From Hysterangium stoloniferum (lineage: Eukaryota > Basidiomycota > Agaricomycetes > Hysterangiales > Hysterangiaceae): DNA of 64,000 nucleotides. Shown here in pieces: positions 34,810-45,738 of the stretch (positions within the stretch are counted from its first letter, which is position 1; each line of letters opens with the position of its first letter). Where the stretch lies: positions 930,001 to 994,000 of the forward strand of contig WHVD01000014.1 of the NCBI GenBank assembly GCA_015178975.1. Reading direction: 5' to 3'. A model generated the notes under the pieces. It worked only from the letters and a program-made list of their open reading frames with translations. It was not told the DNA's origin and ran no database searches. Both the position numbers and the translations under genes were made by a program.

Positions 34810-35545
34810 ACACATCTGTGATTCCTGAGATTCTTAGGGTAGATACATAGCATGTAATATGCAGATTATAGCAGTATTCTCACAGAGGTGATTCTTAAAA
34901 TTCTGGGTGTACATACACAAATCATGATATACAGACTATATGGGTACCCACACTGAGGTGATTCTTAAGATTCCTGGGGTAAATACATCCTACATGCTAT
35001 GCAGAAAATGGATGTACTCACACAGATGTGATTCTTGAGATTTTTAGGGTAGACACACAGCAATTGGTATGCAGATTATAGGGGTATTCACATAAAGGTA
35101 ATTCTTGAGATTTCTAGTGTACATACACAGAACTTGATACAGATTATATAGGTGCCCACACTGAAGTGATTCATGAGATTCCTGGGGTAAATACATCCTA
35201 CATGCTATGCAGAAAATGGATGTACTCACAAAGAGGTGATTCCTGAGATTCTTAGGGTAGATACACAACATATAACATGCAGATTATAGCAGTGTTCACA
35301 CAGAGGTGATTTTTAAGATTCTTAGTGTACATATCTAATACATGATATACAGACTATATGGGTGCCCACACTGAAGTAATTCTTAAGGTTCCTGGGGTAG
35401 ATACATCCTACATGCTATGCAGAAAATGGATGTGCTCACACAGAAGTGATTCTTGAGATTTTTAGGGTAGATACACAGCAAGTGATATGCAGATTATAGG
35501 GTATTCACACAAAGGTAATTCTTGAGATTTCTGGTGTACATACAC
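34810..35545 (+). repeat. Higher-order tandem array, ~69-bp monomers in A-B-C order
   Basis: About 11 monomers. Each starts (C)ACAGAGGTGATTCTTGAGATT, and three subtypes alternate. A has CTTAGGGTAGATAC followed by ATGCAGATTATAG. B has CTGGTGTACATAC followed by ATACAGATTATATGGGT. C has CCTGGGGTAAATACATCC followed by ATGCAGAAAATGGATGT. The order A-B-C repeats with a period near 207 bp: A near 34815, 35024, 35230 and 35440; C near 34955, 35160 and 35370. Confidence 0.8.
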
Positions 35546-35579
35546 AGAAATATAATTATATACATACATGGAGTGGAAC

Positions 35580-36060
35580 CTTATGGAGATTGGGAAGATT
35601 GGAGGGATTGGGGGGATTGGAAGGATTGGATTGGAAGAATGGGAAAAACTAGAAGATATTTTGGAGGAGAACTGGGGTAATTTAGAAAAAATATCACAAT
35701 GATTAGAAGAGAACATAAGAACTGGGTTTGGAAAATAATCCAACCCAATCTCTCTGCCCAACTCCTTCACACATCCCCCCCCACTTGAAATGCTCCCAAT
35801 CCCAATCCCAATCCCTTCAATCAACTCCCAATACCCCAATGCCTCTTCCAATGCCTTCTATCTCTCCCCCTGCCAATACCTCCAACCTCCTTTCCAATGC
35901 TCCCAACCTCCCTTATAATACTCCCAACCTCCCTCATAGTACTCCCAACCTCTCTCACAATACTCCCAACCTCTCTCATAATACTCCAACCTCCCTCCCA
36001 ACACCCTCAATCTCCTCCCAAAGACTCCTAATTTCCTCCCAATACTTCCATATCAACAAG
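35580..36060. repeat. GA/CT-rich minisatellite, left block
   Basis: GGGATTGG-type repeats (35580-35640) are followed by CT-rich tandem motifs such as AATACTCCCAACCTCCCT and AATACTCCCAACCTCTCT (35860-36010). The reverse-complement type GGGAGGGAGGTTGGGAGTATT recurs at 37400-37560 on the other side of the element. So this is an inner part of the element's inverted-repeat organisation. Confidence 0.65.
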
Positions 36061-37653
36061 GCTGTGATGTGTAATTATGTCTATCCACATTTCATCAATT
36101 GTATAATTCTATCTGTTCCATTATTCTCATACATAGTACCCACTGTGTACTCAATATCCTTAGTGACATCTGTTCTGTTCACCTGTATTATCCTCCTTAG
36201 TATCAAATGCATTCTACATCTAGAAGATTGACTAAAAGCAGTCAATATTTGAATACCTGGAATGTGTAAGGTAGTGACACAACATACACTGTGAGGTGGT
36301 AATAGGCTCTCATCATTCTTCTCTTTCCATTATTTTCCAAATGGATATGTACTTTACATGTGGTTTGTATAAAGTAGTGGTTAATTCCCTCTTATCACTC
36401 AATCTATTAGCTGTTTTCATTTGCAGCAAATATTCATCCTACACTATTCAACTGTTGCACTATTGAAACATGGCAAATCACAGCCAAACCAAAAATTGCT
36501 ACCAATGTGATTCAAATAACAACTGCATAATAGCTAGAATAATTACTATCTGAGGGATGAATGTGCAGAAGGTTCTGTTATAAACAATATAATTTTGTGA
36601 TGATCTGTATCATAATCTTATTTAGTTGTGTAAAATATATGTAAACTATTGTAGTAAGATGGATTCCTATTACTATTAAAATGATATTTCCTTCTCTTGA
36701 CATATGCTTCATTAGCTTATAGAGCACTTTCTGGTGTACTCCATTACAATAATTCAGAATTCCTGCCATGATCTATATAGTCTCTGTGGCAGTAAGATAA
36801 TATATAAAAAGTGTTAGTGCAAGACAAACCCTTGTTTCCAGTGGAATAACATTTCTTCCTTGCTTGTATGACATGGTCATTTATTTAGAACTGTTTCAAT
36901 GGTGTAGTAGTTCCACAGCTAGACCAGCTGAACAGTGTAAGACTAATATCTGCATCAGATGCAAACAGCTAATAGATTGAGTACTAAGAGAGGAAAAAAC
37001 CACAGCATTTGTGCAGCCACATGTGAACTTGTTGTGAGTTGAGATGTAAATGTACCTGAGAGAGTAGTGGGGTTGGAGTGTCCCTGAGAATAATAAGAAA
37101 ACCCTTGATCATATATCACATCATTTATCAACCTTCTTTGTTCGACTTAACATTTTACTATCAACTGTCCTTTGTTCTACATCTTACCACCACTTAATCT
37201 TTACTTCTATTGTTCTTTTTCTCCTATAATTACCCCCTTTTAATCTTTCATATGTACCTCAGTCAATTTTCCCCATCATGTTGATTACGGTACATTATTC
37301 ACAACTTAGTCTATTTGTTACATTAGCACACTAATTCTTAATTGGTAGTAATGCTATTTGTTATAGACCCTATTTGAAACTCTCTACAAATCTCAGAGAG
37401 AGAATATATAGGGGGCATTGGGAGGGAGGTTGGGAGTATTGGAGAGACATTGGAGGTATTGGCAGGAGAATTAGGGGTATATGGAGAGAGAGATGGGAGG
37501 CATTGGAAGAGATATTGGGGGCATTTGGAGAGTGATTGAGATGGGAGTATTGGGGGGGGAGATGGAGGGAAATATATCAAGGAGTTGGACAGAGGGATTA
37601 GGTTTGGGATTGAGTTGAATTACTCCCCAATTCTCTCCAATTCTCCCAATCTC

Positions 37654-38660
37654 TGTCAGGAACCAGAAAACCCGCTGGCCTCTGGGCCCCCGGAATCCTA
37701 CATGCTCCCGACCCTCTATATTGTATAGTTACAACTGGAGTTCCTGCCGGAGCCCGCATGTCAACTTGTTTATGCCTGACTCTCTGTATGCACCTGTCTG
37801 CACCTAACCCTCTGTGTCTCATACACCAGTCCTCGGACTCCACCGGACTCCGGACTCCACTCTATGTACACCCGACACTCTGTGTCTTATGTACCAGTCA
37901 CCGGACTCCTGGAACCCCTCTAACAGAGCATAGAACCCCGCTCCTGTTATGATCTGTCTCTGTGTCTCACACACCAGTCATTGGAAAGCCCACCGGACTC
38001 CACTGGATCTCCTGCACATCAAGCCTGTCTATACCCGACACTATCTTGTGCACCAAGTCACCGGACTCTGACCAGACTTCCAGAACCCCTCTAACTGAGC
38101 CCTGCTCCAGTTATGGTTAAATGATCTGTCATGATTCGTTCTCTGCTCCCATTCCATTCCATCCCTAATTCCCAGTTTAGTATTTACTTGTTTCATTTTA
38201 TGTTTAATAGTTCTGCCTCTCATTAATACCGGATTTGGTATTATTACATTTCACAGTCTATATAAGTCTGCTATATTCATGTACTTAGAATCCAGTTTCA
38301 ATCTCGAACTAGTTTTCCCCCGAACAAGTTTGATCCTTGAACAGTCTCTAGTCCTCTTGTCTGTCTGCACGCTCGATTCCCAGAACTCCCATGGGCATTC
38401 CAGAATCTATACCTTCCTGTATGCATTCTGTCAGCTTGAAATATGGACACCTGAATGAGTGTACAAAGGCACAGCCTATAAGCTGAAGCCAAGTCCATCT
38501 CAGTCATATCACCATACTTTCTGGTAATTATTCTGATATCACCGTTCCTTGTACTAATATCCCTGGAACTTTCCCGGGACCTATTATCCGGGGACTCCGT
38601 GGGACAATTCCCGGAAGCAAGTGTGTGTTCGGAATAGTTAACGGAAACCTCCACGGGACA
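37654..38660 (+). mobile_element. Solo LTR (second gypsy-like family), TSD ATCTC
   Basis: 1007 bp, TGTCAGGAACC to CCACGGGACA, flanked by exact duplications ATCTC (37649-37653 and 38661-38665). TATA box in GTCTATATAAGTCTG near 38258. It is diverged from the gypsy LTR at 23210 but shares its layout and the block CACAGCCTATAAGCTGAAGCC at 38470-38490. It lies inside the long-TIR element, so it is the younger insertion of the two. Confidence 0.9.
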
Positions 38661-38729
38661 ATCTCCCTGATCCCCCCAATTCCCCCATTACCCCCATTCC
38701 CTCCAATTCCCATAAAGGTTTTACTCTAT

Positions 38730-39554
38730 GCATTTGCTTAAATATCTCCAGATAAGCTGTATAGGTCAATCTTATAAATCTCAGGATTTTCCTCTGTATT
38801 ATATTCTTTAAAATCTCCAGATTATATGTATATATCAATTGTATAAATCTCAAGGTTTCACTGTGTAGATCATCCTCTGGAATCTGAATATTTTACTCTG
38901 AGGACTGCCCCTATATATGTACTGGCTCATCCATCAGTTAATTCACAAATCACAAGATGACATATTGACATGTAGTATGTGAGCACCTCTCTAATCTGCA
39001 TATCATATGTTGTGTGTCTTCTCAAAAAATCTCAAGAATCCCTTCAGGGTGAATCAGTCCCAAATCTGAATATCATGCACTGTGTGTCTCTCTTAGAAAT
39101 CTCAATAATCACCACTATGTGATCACATATATTTTCTGCATAGTGTGTACTATGTATTCACCCTAGGAATCTTGAGAATCACCTCAGTGTAGGCACCCAT
39201 ATAATCTGTATATCATGTTCTGTGTATATACATTAAGAATCTCAAGAATTACCTTTGTGTGAATACCCCTATAATCTGCATATCACTTGCTGTGTATCTA
39301 CCCTAAAAATCTCAAGAATCACTTCTGTGTGAGCACATCCATTTTCTGCATAGCATGTAGGATGTATCAACCCCAGGAACCTTAAGAATTACTTCAGTGT
39401 GGGCACCTATATAGTCTGTATATCATGTATTAGATATGTACACTAAGAATATTAAAAATCACCTCTATGTGAACACTGCTATAATCTGCATATCATATGT
39501 TGTGTATCTACCCTAAGAAACTCAGGAATCACATCTGTGTGAGCTCCCTATATA
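38730..39554 (-). repeat. Right arm tandem array of the long-TIR element
   Basis: The same ~69-bp monomers as the left arm, in inverse orientation and the same subtype order read from the outer end: A near 39516, B near 39440, C near 39367, A near 39300, B near 39230, C near 39157. Monomers become irregular below about 39080. Confidence 0.7.
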
Positions 39555-39976
39555 TTGAATAGACTGGCTAACCTTGGTGTGCATTACACACTCTCACCAG
39601 GGTCCCAGCCCAATCAACATGAGACTCCTCTAATGTCTCTAATGTAGGTACAGTGACACTGCTCTTTAGTCTGTAATTGTTACAACCATATCCGTCTTTG
39701 CAACAGTCTTCCAAACTCCTCCCTTTGCAGACTGCAATTCATTTCAATGAAGCTTCTGAAGTAGTCCAACCCATTATTTATAAACATATCTATGTGCAAC
39801 ACTCTGTTGACAATCTAATTTTAGGGGTAACCTCTCAATTGCCAGGGCTCATAACAACAAATCGTAACAACAACTGGCTCACTGGCTCGCATAATTCCCA
39901 TTTTCTGCATGCAGAGCGCCGACTGCATACATCATCAGTATACTTTCATTCATGCAACATTCAAAAGTGAATACAC

Positions 39977-40582
39977 TCATAGTGTCGGTGCAAAGCCTTG
40001 GCTTGGCTGTATCATGTGCCAACCTGGTTGCTCTCTATCTCTTAAGGTGAAGTTATTTTTTGGAGGCACACATACACAACACAATAGAACATACAGTCCC
40101 ATAGCAGCCACAAGCTTCTCATTTGGCCCACTCCTAGCGACATGACCTGCTTTCCGTCCCTGCCTATGTCCCCCAGCCCCCATGCTGGATAGAGAGAAAA
40201 TTCTGAAAAAAGACCACCCAAGACTACTCACCTTCTCATGGGCCCAGTAGTGAGGGTCACACCATGTTCACCATCTTGGTCCATAGCACCACTGGAACAA
40301 GTCAATTGTGGTGAGCATCATTTTGACATATATAGGTTACCTTGGCGGTTGCACAGCTATAATGGCGGTATTTGTGCTCCCTCCCCCCTCCGAACTAACT
40401 TGGGGAATGATATGAGCCCTGACCCCATTCTGCCAGCTCTTGCCTTGGCTTTCAATAATAAAGTCATTGTCATCATCCCGGATCCGCTTCACCAAAGGGA
40501 GTAAAGATTGGAGTCTGAACCCAGTTTCTGCTGGTCTTTTCCGACTAATTACATCACCGTGCTTTGCAGGTAAGTCGGCCAT
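39977..40582 (-). CDS. Small single-TM protein, unknown
   Basis: Three exons on the reverse strand (40582-40341, 40291-40232, 40184-39977) join in frame through GT-AG introns of 49 and 47 nt to 169 residues. The start MADLPAKHGDVISRKRP is the first Met of the frame. The N-terminal half is basic and hydrophilic. The middle is Gly/Arg-rich (SMGAGGHRQGRKAGH). A hydrophobic segment AAMGLYVLLCCVCV at roughly residue 125 is a likely membrane anchor. No family is recognised. The neat phase match of both introns is the main support; a chance ORF set beside a transposon is possible. Confidence 0.5.
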
Positions 40583-41505
40583 CCCTAATTTCTCCTTATC
40601 GGCATGGTCACATGAGCTATTTATGTAGTATGAGAGATGTTGTTACGGAATGATAAAAGATAAACATACATAGCGCCAATTGTCAAAACCAAGGCCTTGT
40701 TGAAATGTTGTAACCACATTGTGAAAAAGATGGTTATGCAAACGCGACATTGTAAGGGTTAGGCTCGTGAAATGTGTGGAGCTCAAACAATACTAGCAGA
40801 AGGAAATCCAGGGTGTATATCGGTCACTGAGGAAAACAAGCGAAAAATCGACATATGCAATCCGGTGGGTGCAGAGACGATAGAAAAGGTAACCTATTTG
40901 CTTGGCTAGGCTCCTAAACTAGCAGCTTGTTCCATCTTCGATGACAGCCAGCCTCGCGGTACAATCCCCATATCTTGCCAAGATATCAACCTCCTAAAAT
41001 TTACCTCAATACTAAGACTTATCAACCTTCAAGGCTTAGCAACAGATCACAGAAGTTTACCGCCGTGTAAATTATCAAGACTCGGCACTCCATCAATGAA
41101 ATGAATTCTAATAAAACGGCGGTCTCGGAGACCAAAGGAGTAAGCACAGCTGACACCCTGACGCCGCAATCTATGCATTTACAGCAGTGACACTAGTCTT
41201 GGTTACTATCCCAGTGCATTAATTAGTACACCGCTATAATTTGCATAATCCATGGCAATTTTCGAACCTTTTCTTATTATTAATATATTTCATACAGTAC
41301 AAAATGTATGTCATGAGGATATCCCACGCATTGTACAATTTTAACAGTATAACTGCACGCTTCATATCGCCTGGCTGGAGTAAACAGTCTTCGTTACCCT
41401 AACCCTTTCACTCTTCTCCTCGCCCAAGGCTTCGCAGCTCTGATTCTTCATCGTTGTCGAGCTTAAAGCTGACAAGTGATAGCTCTCCTTCTTAGTCTTA
41501 CTAGC
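40583..41505. other. Intergenic region
   Basis: No gene recognised. A GTTACCCTAACCCT string at about 41393 has only two telomere-like units and is probably chance. Confidence 0.4.
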
Positions 41506-42666
41506 CTAGAAACTGATTCCAGGTGTCATCGTGTCACTCTTTGTGTTCTTAAATGTGTCCCTTTCCAACGCCTGGCCATGCGCAATGCGGAGGATAATGA
41601 GAAGTGGCGCAATCGACTGGCGAAGAATAAAACAATGATGAGCCAACATTACCAAAGACGAAACTTCAGTAAAACCCACCTGCACCTGTCTCAAAAGCGG
41701 CAACACCAAAGTCAGCGCTGGGAATCTTTTCCCAAAGCATACTAGGGTAATTAATCCTACAAAGGAGTAGAGGAACGCTGATTCGATAAACATCGCGGAG
41801 ATTGATAAATACGGAGACCCTTGAAGCTGACTTGCGCCGAAGACAGTTTTGACACGATGACGCATGGACATGAGGCGTCCAACGATGCAGAGAGTGAGGA
41901 CAATTGTTGTGCCGATTGAGAGAGACCAGTAGGCGAGACCAAAGTTCACGAGGTTGCTGCCAAAAGTGGTGGTCGCGTGAGTGATTGAGGCGAGGTAGTG
42001 GCAGGACATTACTATCAAAGGCAAAAGTTATGAGCATTTGATATGTCGAAATGGAGGATGTACGAGCGTAGTGATGGACGCGAAATAGGCGAGCAGCGGG
42101 AAGGCGTAATTATAATCAAAGATGATGCAAAAACGATATAACTGTTTGAAGTATTGATATTGATTTTGGAGAAACACGGACTCTAGCTTGGCTACATACT
42201 AATAAGCCATCTTGAGCCCAGGTATTGATGATGTACAGGGTCGCCCCAAACATGTTGAGGAAGGATGCTGTCACAGAGGCGCCATATCCTTCCGGCCCTC
42301 CTGGGAAATCACGATTATCGACGAATTCCGCCTGGTTATCGAAACAATTAATCCCATTTCCTATCGACCCAATGATAAACCAAGTTGAACGTAATAAAGG
42401 ATAAGAAGAATTTCGTGTGTGTAGGACCTTTATTCAATCGTTTCAATAGGAGCGAGAAGCAGATAAAGAATAACGTCATATGAACGCCTAAATAGAGATC
42501 GACTTGAGCTAAGTATCTTTGGGGAACGTGTTTTGAAAGGAAAGCGCACCATATCCACAGCACCCAATATATATCCAATTATGTCCATCCTTTCCTGTCC
42601 CACTGTTGCCAATGTTTCATTTGCAGGCGCAAACTGAGAAATACGGAAAGTAGGTCCTGACGACAT
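41506..42666 (-). CDS. Seven-TM integral membrane protein, basidiomycete-expanded family
   Basis: Reverse-strand gene of about six exons, ATG at 42666, stop at 41506. Exon 1 (42666-42564, ETLATVGQERMDIIGYIL) joins LYLGVHMTLFFICFSLLL, then FITFNLVYHW. Next comes the family hallmark FVDNRDFPGGPEGYGAS, with ATLYIINTWAQDGLL, followed by LYRFCIIFDYNYAFPLLAYF. Then IGTTIVLTLCIVGRLMSMRHR and YLSISAMFIESAFLYSFVG follow, and LVLPLLRQVQ joins SIAPLLIILRIAHGQAL. This order of hydrophobic segments, with the FxDNRxxPGGP and DGLLLYR motifs, matches the large agaric family of receptor-like membrane proteins often annotated only as DUF6533/6534-like. Function unknown. The junction near 42087/42013 is one base out of phase with a GT donor, so either my splice choice is wrong or the gene has a frameshift. 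Confidence 0.75.
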
Positions 42667-44115
42667 GGTGGTCCTACACTTGGGGTGGATGGGACGACAA
42701 GGGTGAGATGATGAAGCGATTCACCGCGCTTTGGTGTTTTAAGCATGAGCAATCATTACAGATTTAACAATAGTCCCGCAACTTTTCATCATATGCGTGC
42801 CCCCGGTATAATGGAGCACCGAATCAGCTGCACACTATATGTTTGAGACGTCCGGTATCTTTGTTCCGCTCATCGTGATATACAATAGGCGTGAATTCAT
42901 TCTGAATCAGACGAGTTAGCGTGACTATTCAGTATTATATCAAATCAATCCGAATTTGACCTGAGATTTTCGTGGTTGGGGATAAAGGGATGACAAATAG
43001 ATCAGTTAGCAGCTAGGTCTGGCAGAGGTCAGCCACTGTTAGAATATAGGGCTGCACAAGGTGCCACACCGGCAATTTGCCACCCTATTGTTCTTTTCAG
43101 TTTGGCTTAACCCTTTGTTTCCATACGTCTATTGTTCTCAAGGCGTATATAACTAGTACAGATTTCTTGTACTTACGCTATCCGTTTGCCTCCTACGCAT
43201 GGCAAAAATGAATAATTGTATTGCATCAAAGTCATATATATATAAAATCAGTGCACTTATGTCGTGCAATTGCCAGTGTTCGAGTCCTATAAGTTGACGA
43301 ATATGTTGGAATTGGTGATGAAACCACTCTTTTCCTAGAGGCGGTTCACCCATTTCTTCACTTTTTCATAGGAGGATGCTAATTGTGGACCATGTTTTCC
43401 GAGGTTAATGCATGCCAGACCAGTGTACACCTAAACTAGCACCCTACCTATCATTTCAGAAGGGTGATTCACTAACTGACACATTGATTGACAAACAAGT
43501 ACTATTATTATAAGTCTATTACCCACTTGTAGATTGTGTATTACAATAAGTCAACTCATACTATTTTTAATAAAATATTCAGGCATAATGCACACATCAG
43601 GATGCAGTTCAATAATATGCCAATAGACCATAATAGCTACTCTACATTCACAATTTTGCTGAGGCGTTGAATTTTGGGAATTCAGTAAGCGAGCGGCTCG
43701 GGATATTAGTAAGCGGGTTATGAGGCTTGTATAGTCCTCATCCATTTACAACGAGTTAACCGTCACCTATTCAGACAAACGGAAAGTTATTCAGTCTAGG
43801 AACAGCACCCACGAAAACCTCTCAACGGAAGCAAATATCGTTTCGTCATGAGATGCCATTAATGCACAATACTTAGCCTCTCGTAAAGTTAACCATTACC
43901 TATTACTAATATCCCAACATTATGAGCCCTGGAAGATCTTGCTGCGAGAAGGGATTGTGTCAAGTGCTTAAAATGGAAAATTTTTTCAAGTGCTTCACAA
44001 CCATGTTATATGTAGCTAAACCTGTGTAAAACTGCTCTTCCGACTCGTACAAATGGCTCTCCATATCTCTTGAACAACCCTTCAGTGACACATGCACCAC
44101 CCAACGGCAGCAAAC
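42667..44115. other. Intergenic region
   Basis: 1.4 kb with only short ORFs. A reverse-strand 64-codon ORF at 43551-43745 has no recognisable motif. Confidence 0.4.
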
Positions 44116-45738
44116 TCAGAAAGCTCCTCGTGGTTGATGATATTTCTCCCAATTAGGTCCCAGCGGCGAGGGCGGAAAGCCTGGATATCTCACCCCCCGT
44201 GTTGTCAGCGCCCGTCGATGCTGCAAGAGCTCTAATTTCCACCGTGATTTGTCAGTCAGTTCGTCCGAGGGGGACGGTGTCAGCGGTTGCTTCTTCAGAC
44301 GACGGGGTAAAGGGCGTGTCCATCGAGAAGTCGCAGGGGGAAGCGACAGTGGGGAAGAGTACTTCCGATGGAGTCCCAATGCACTCGGCTCGTTACCTGA
44401 CGGGTTGCGCAGATAAACAGAGGAAAAATCCGGGTCTATGTCCATAAGTAAATTCCAGCCAATACCGTAATCTTGATCTTCCATGTCATCGTCGTCATCG
44501 TCATCATCGTCATCGTCAAATATGTCGGAGATGTTGTCAAGTCGGGGCGATAGAGGGATTTCGTCGGGTGCTGGTGAGCAAGGTGTACAAGAGGGCAAAG
44601 AACGCATATGTGGCGAGTGGGACACGTCGTAGTGAGTCTGAAACAATCAGTTGACAATAAATATGGAGTGGAAAGACTTTATATAACTCACCTCAGTACG
44701 TCCATGCGCCGTATGGGGAGGAGCACTCTCCCCCGAATCGTGCCGACTCAGGTCTGGATTTCCAGTAATATCCATTAGTCTCCGTCCTGAACCATCAGTA
44801 AACCTAGTCTCTGAATGCCGTGCGCTCTCAGAAGAGGGTGTACCGGGTACGAAAACAGGCTTATCCCCCTGAACGTTGTGCTGGTGCGGGTGCTCTGCGA
44901 ACTCAGAATCTTGAGGGTGAAAGAGGGAATTCGAAGCAGAAGAGCTTCCAGGGTGCATTGTTGTGGATATAGGTTCTGCTGGACATGGTAGACGAACAGA
45001 GTGCGAAGAAATATCAGCCGCTGGCGGAAGGTCGGTCAATTTGCGAAAGGCAGGACGGGGAGACGGAGGAGGCTCATCACTCTCCGAGTTAAAGGGAAAA
45101 GGCGCGGTGGAATCCCGTAATTCAGATATGTCCTTTGATTCTTTGAATGAATTGAGGTACGGATCTCCGAAGCTCGGGGGTGCAGACTTGTCATCGCGCG
45201 GTAGGTCGAGATTCGATTTGGGCTCTAGCGATGAATTATATCGAGCAGAGCCACCAGGTGAAGGCATTGGGTCGAACTCCGTAGGACTGTCGTCATCATC
45301 GTCAGCCATCTCCCAGTCTTCACTTTCATAATCCTCAGCGCAAGCATTACAGCCATCACAAATGCCCAATCCCCGACACGTTTGCTGATCCCGCTCCAGT
45401 TCTTTTTGTAGGTTGTGCATCCTGAGATTCGAGATAGCCTGTGCTACAAGTGGCACTGGCCATCTTTTGTAGCACGATTCCTGAGTTGGACGGTAGAGCT
45501 TACAGCTAGTCGTCCAAGGTGCTCTCATCACATATTCTAGTTCCTCAGAGACATGCCCCGACTTTTGGTGAATTTGACGCTGAGCAAAAGACCACCGAGA
45601 TCGTTGCCGACTGTCATTATCATCGGATCTCTGATCTTTAGTGGCTGCCGCATCAGGCGCATCGCTATCAAGCCAACTCTCCTTATCAAAGGACAAATCC
45701 TGGCCTATTTGCTCCGAGTCTTCCAAATCCATATGCAT
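44116..45738 (-). CDS. Acidic low-complexity protein with Cys cluster, unknown
   Basis: Two exons (45738-44692 and 44637-44116) with a 54-nt GT-AG intron give 522 residues. The N-terminal third contains a region LVAQAISNLRMHNLQKEL followed by a Cys cluster CRGLGICDGCNAC, which could bind a metal. The rest is Ser/Pro/Asp-rich and probably disordered, with an uninterrupted run of 11 Asp in exon 2 encoded by GAT/GAC repeats near 44480-44520, and a basic Arg/Lys/Pro segment later (RPLPRRLKKQPLTPSPSD). There is no signal peptide or TM segment. A nuclear role is plausible from composition, but that is inference. Confidence 0.7.

Larger units (their letters stand above)
34796..39554. mobile_element. 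4.8-kb long-TIR element with tandem-repeat arms, no transposase
   Basis: Both ends carry TATATAGGGAGCTCACACA reading inward (34796 on the + strand, 39554 on the - strand). Each arm is then a tandem array of ~69-bp units with the core GTGATTCTTGAGATTC. The left arm runs from about 34796 to 35545, the right arm from about 39554 down to about 38730 and more diverged. The middle contains GA/CT-rich minisatellite blocks (35580-36060 and, in the opposite strand sense, 37390-37650) and AT-rich sequence without an ORF of note. A gypsy-type solo LTR inserted at 37654. TIRs this long and repetitive fit a non-autonomous DNA transposon or foldback-type element; the superfamily is not determined. Confidence 0.7.

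Noticed and set aside
41393-41410. Telomere-like TTACCCTAACCC
   Set aside because: Only two degenerate units inside unique sequence; no array on either side.
43275-43300. tRNA B-box-like GTTCGAGTCC
   Set aside because: No T-stem pairing and no acceptor or anticodon stem around it.
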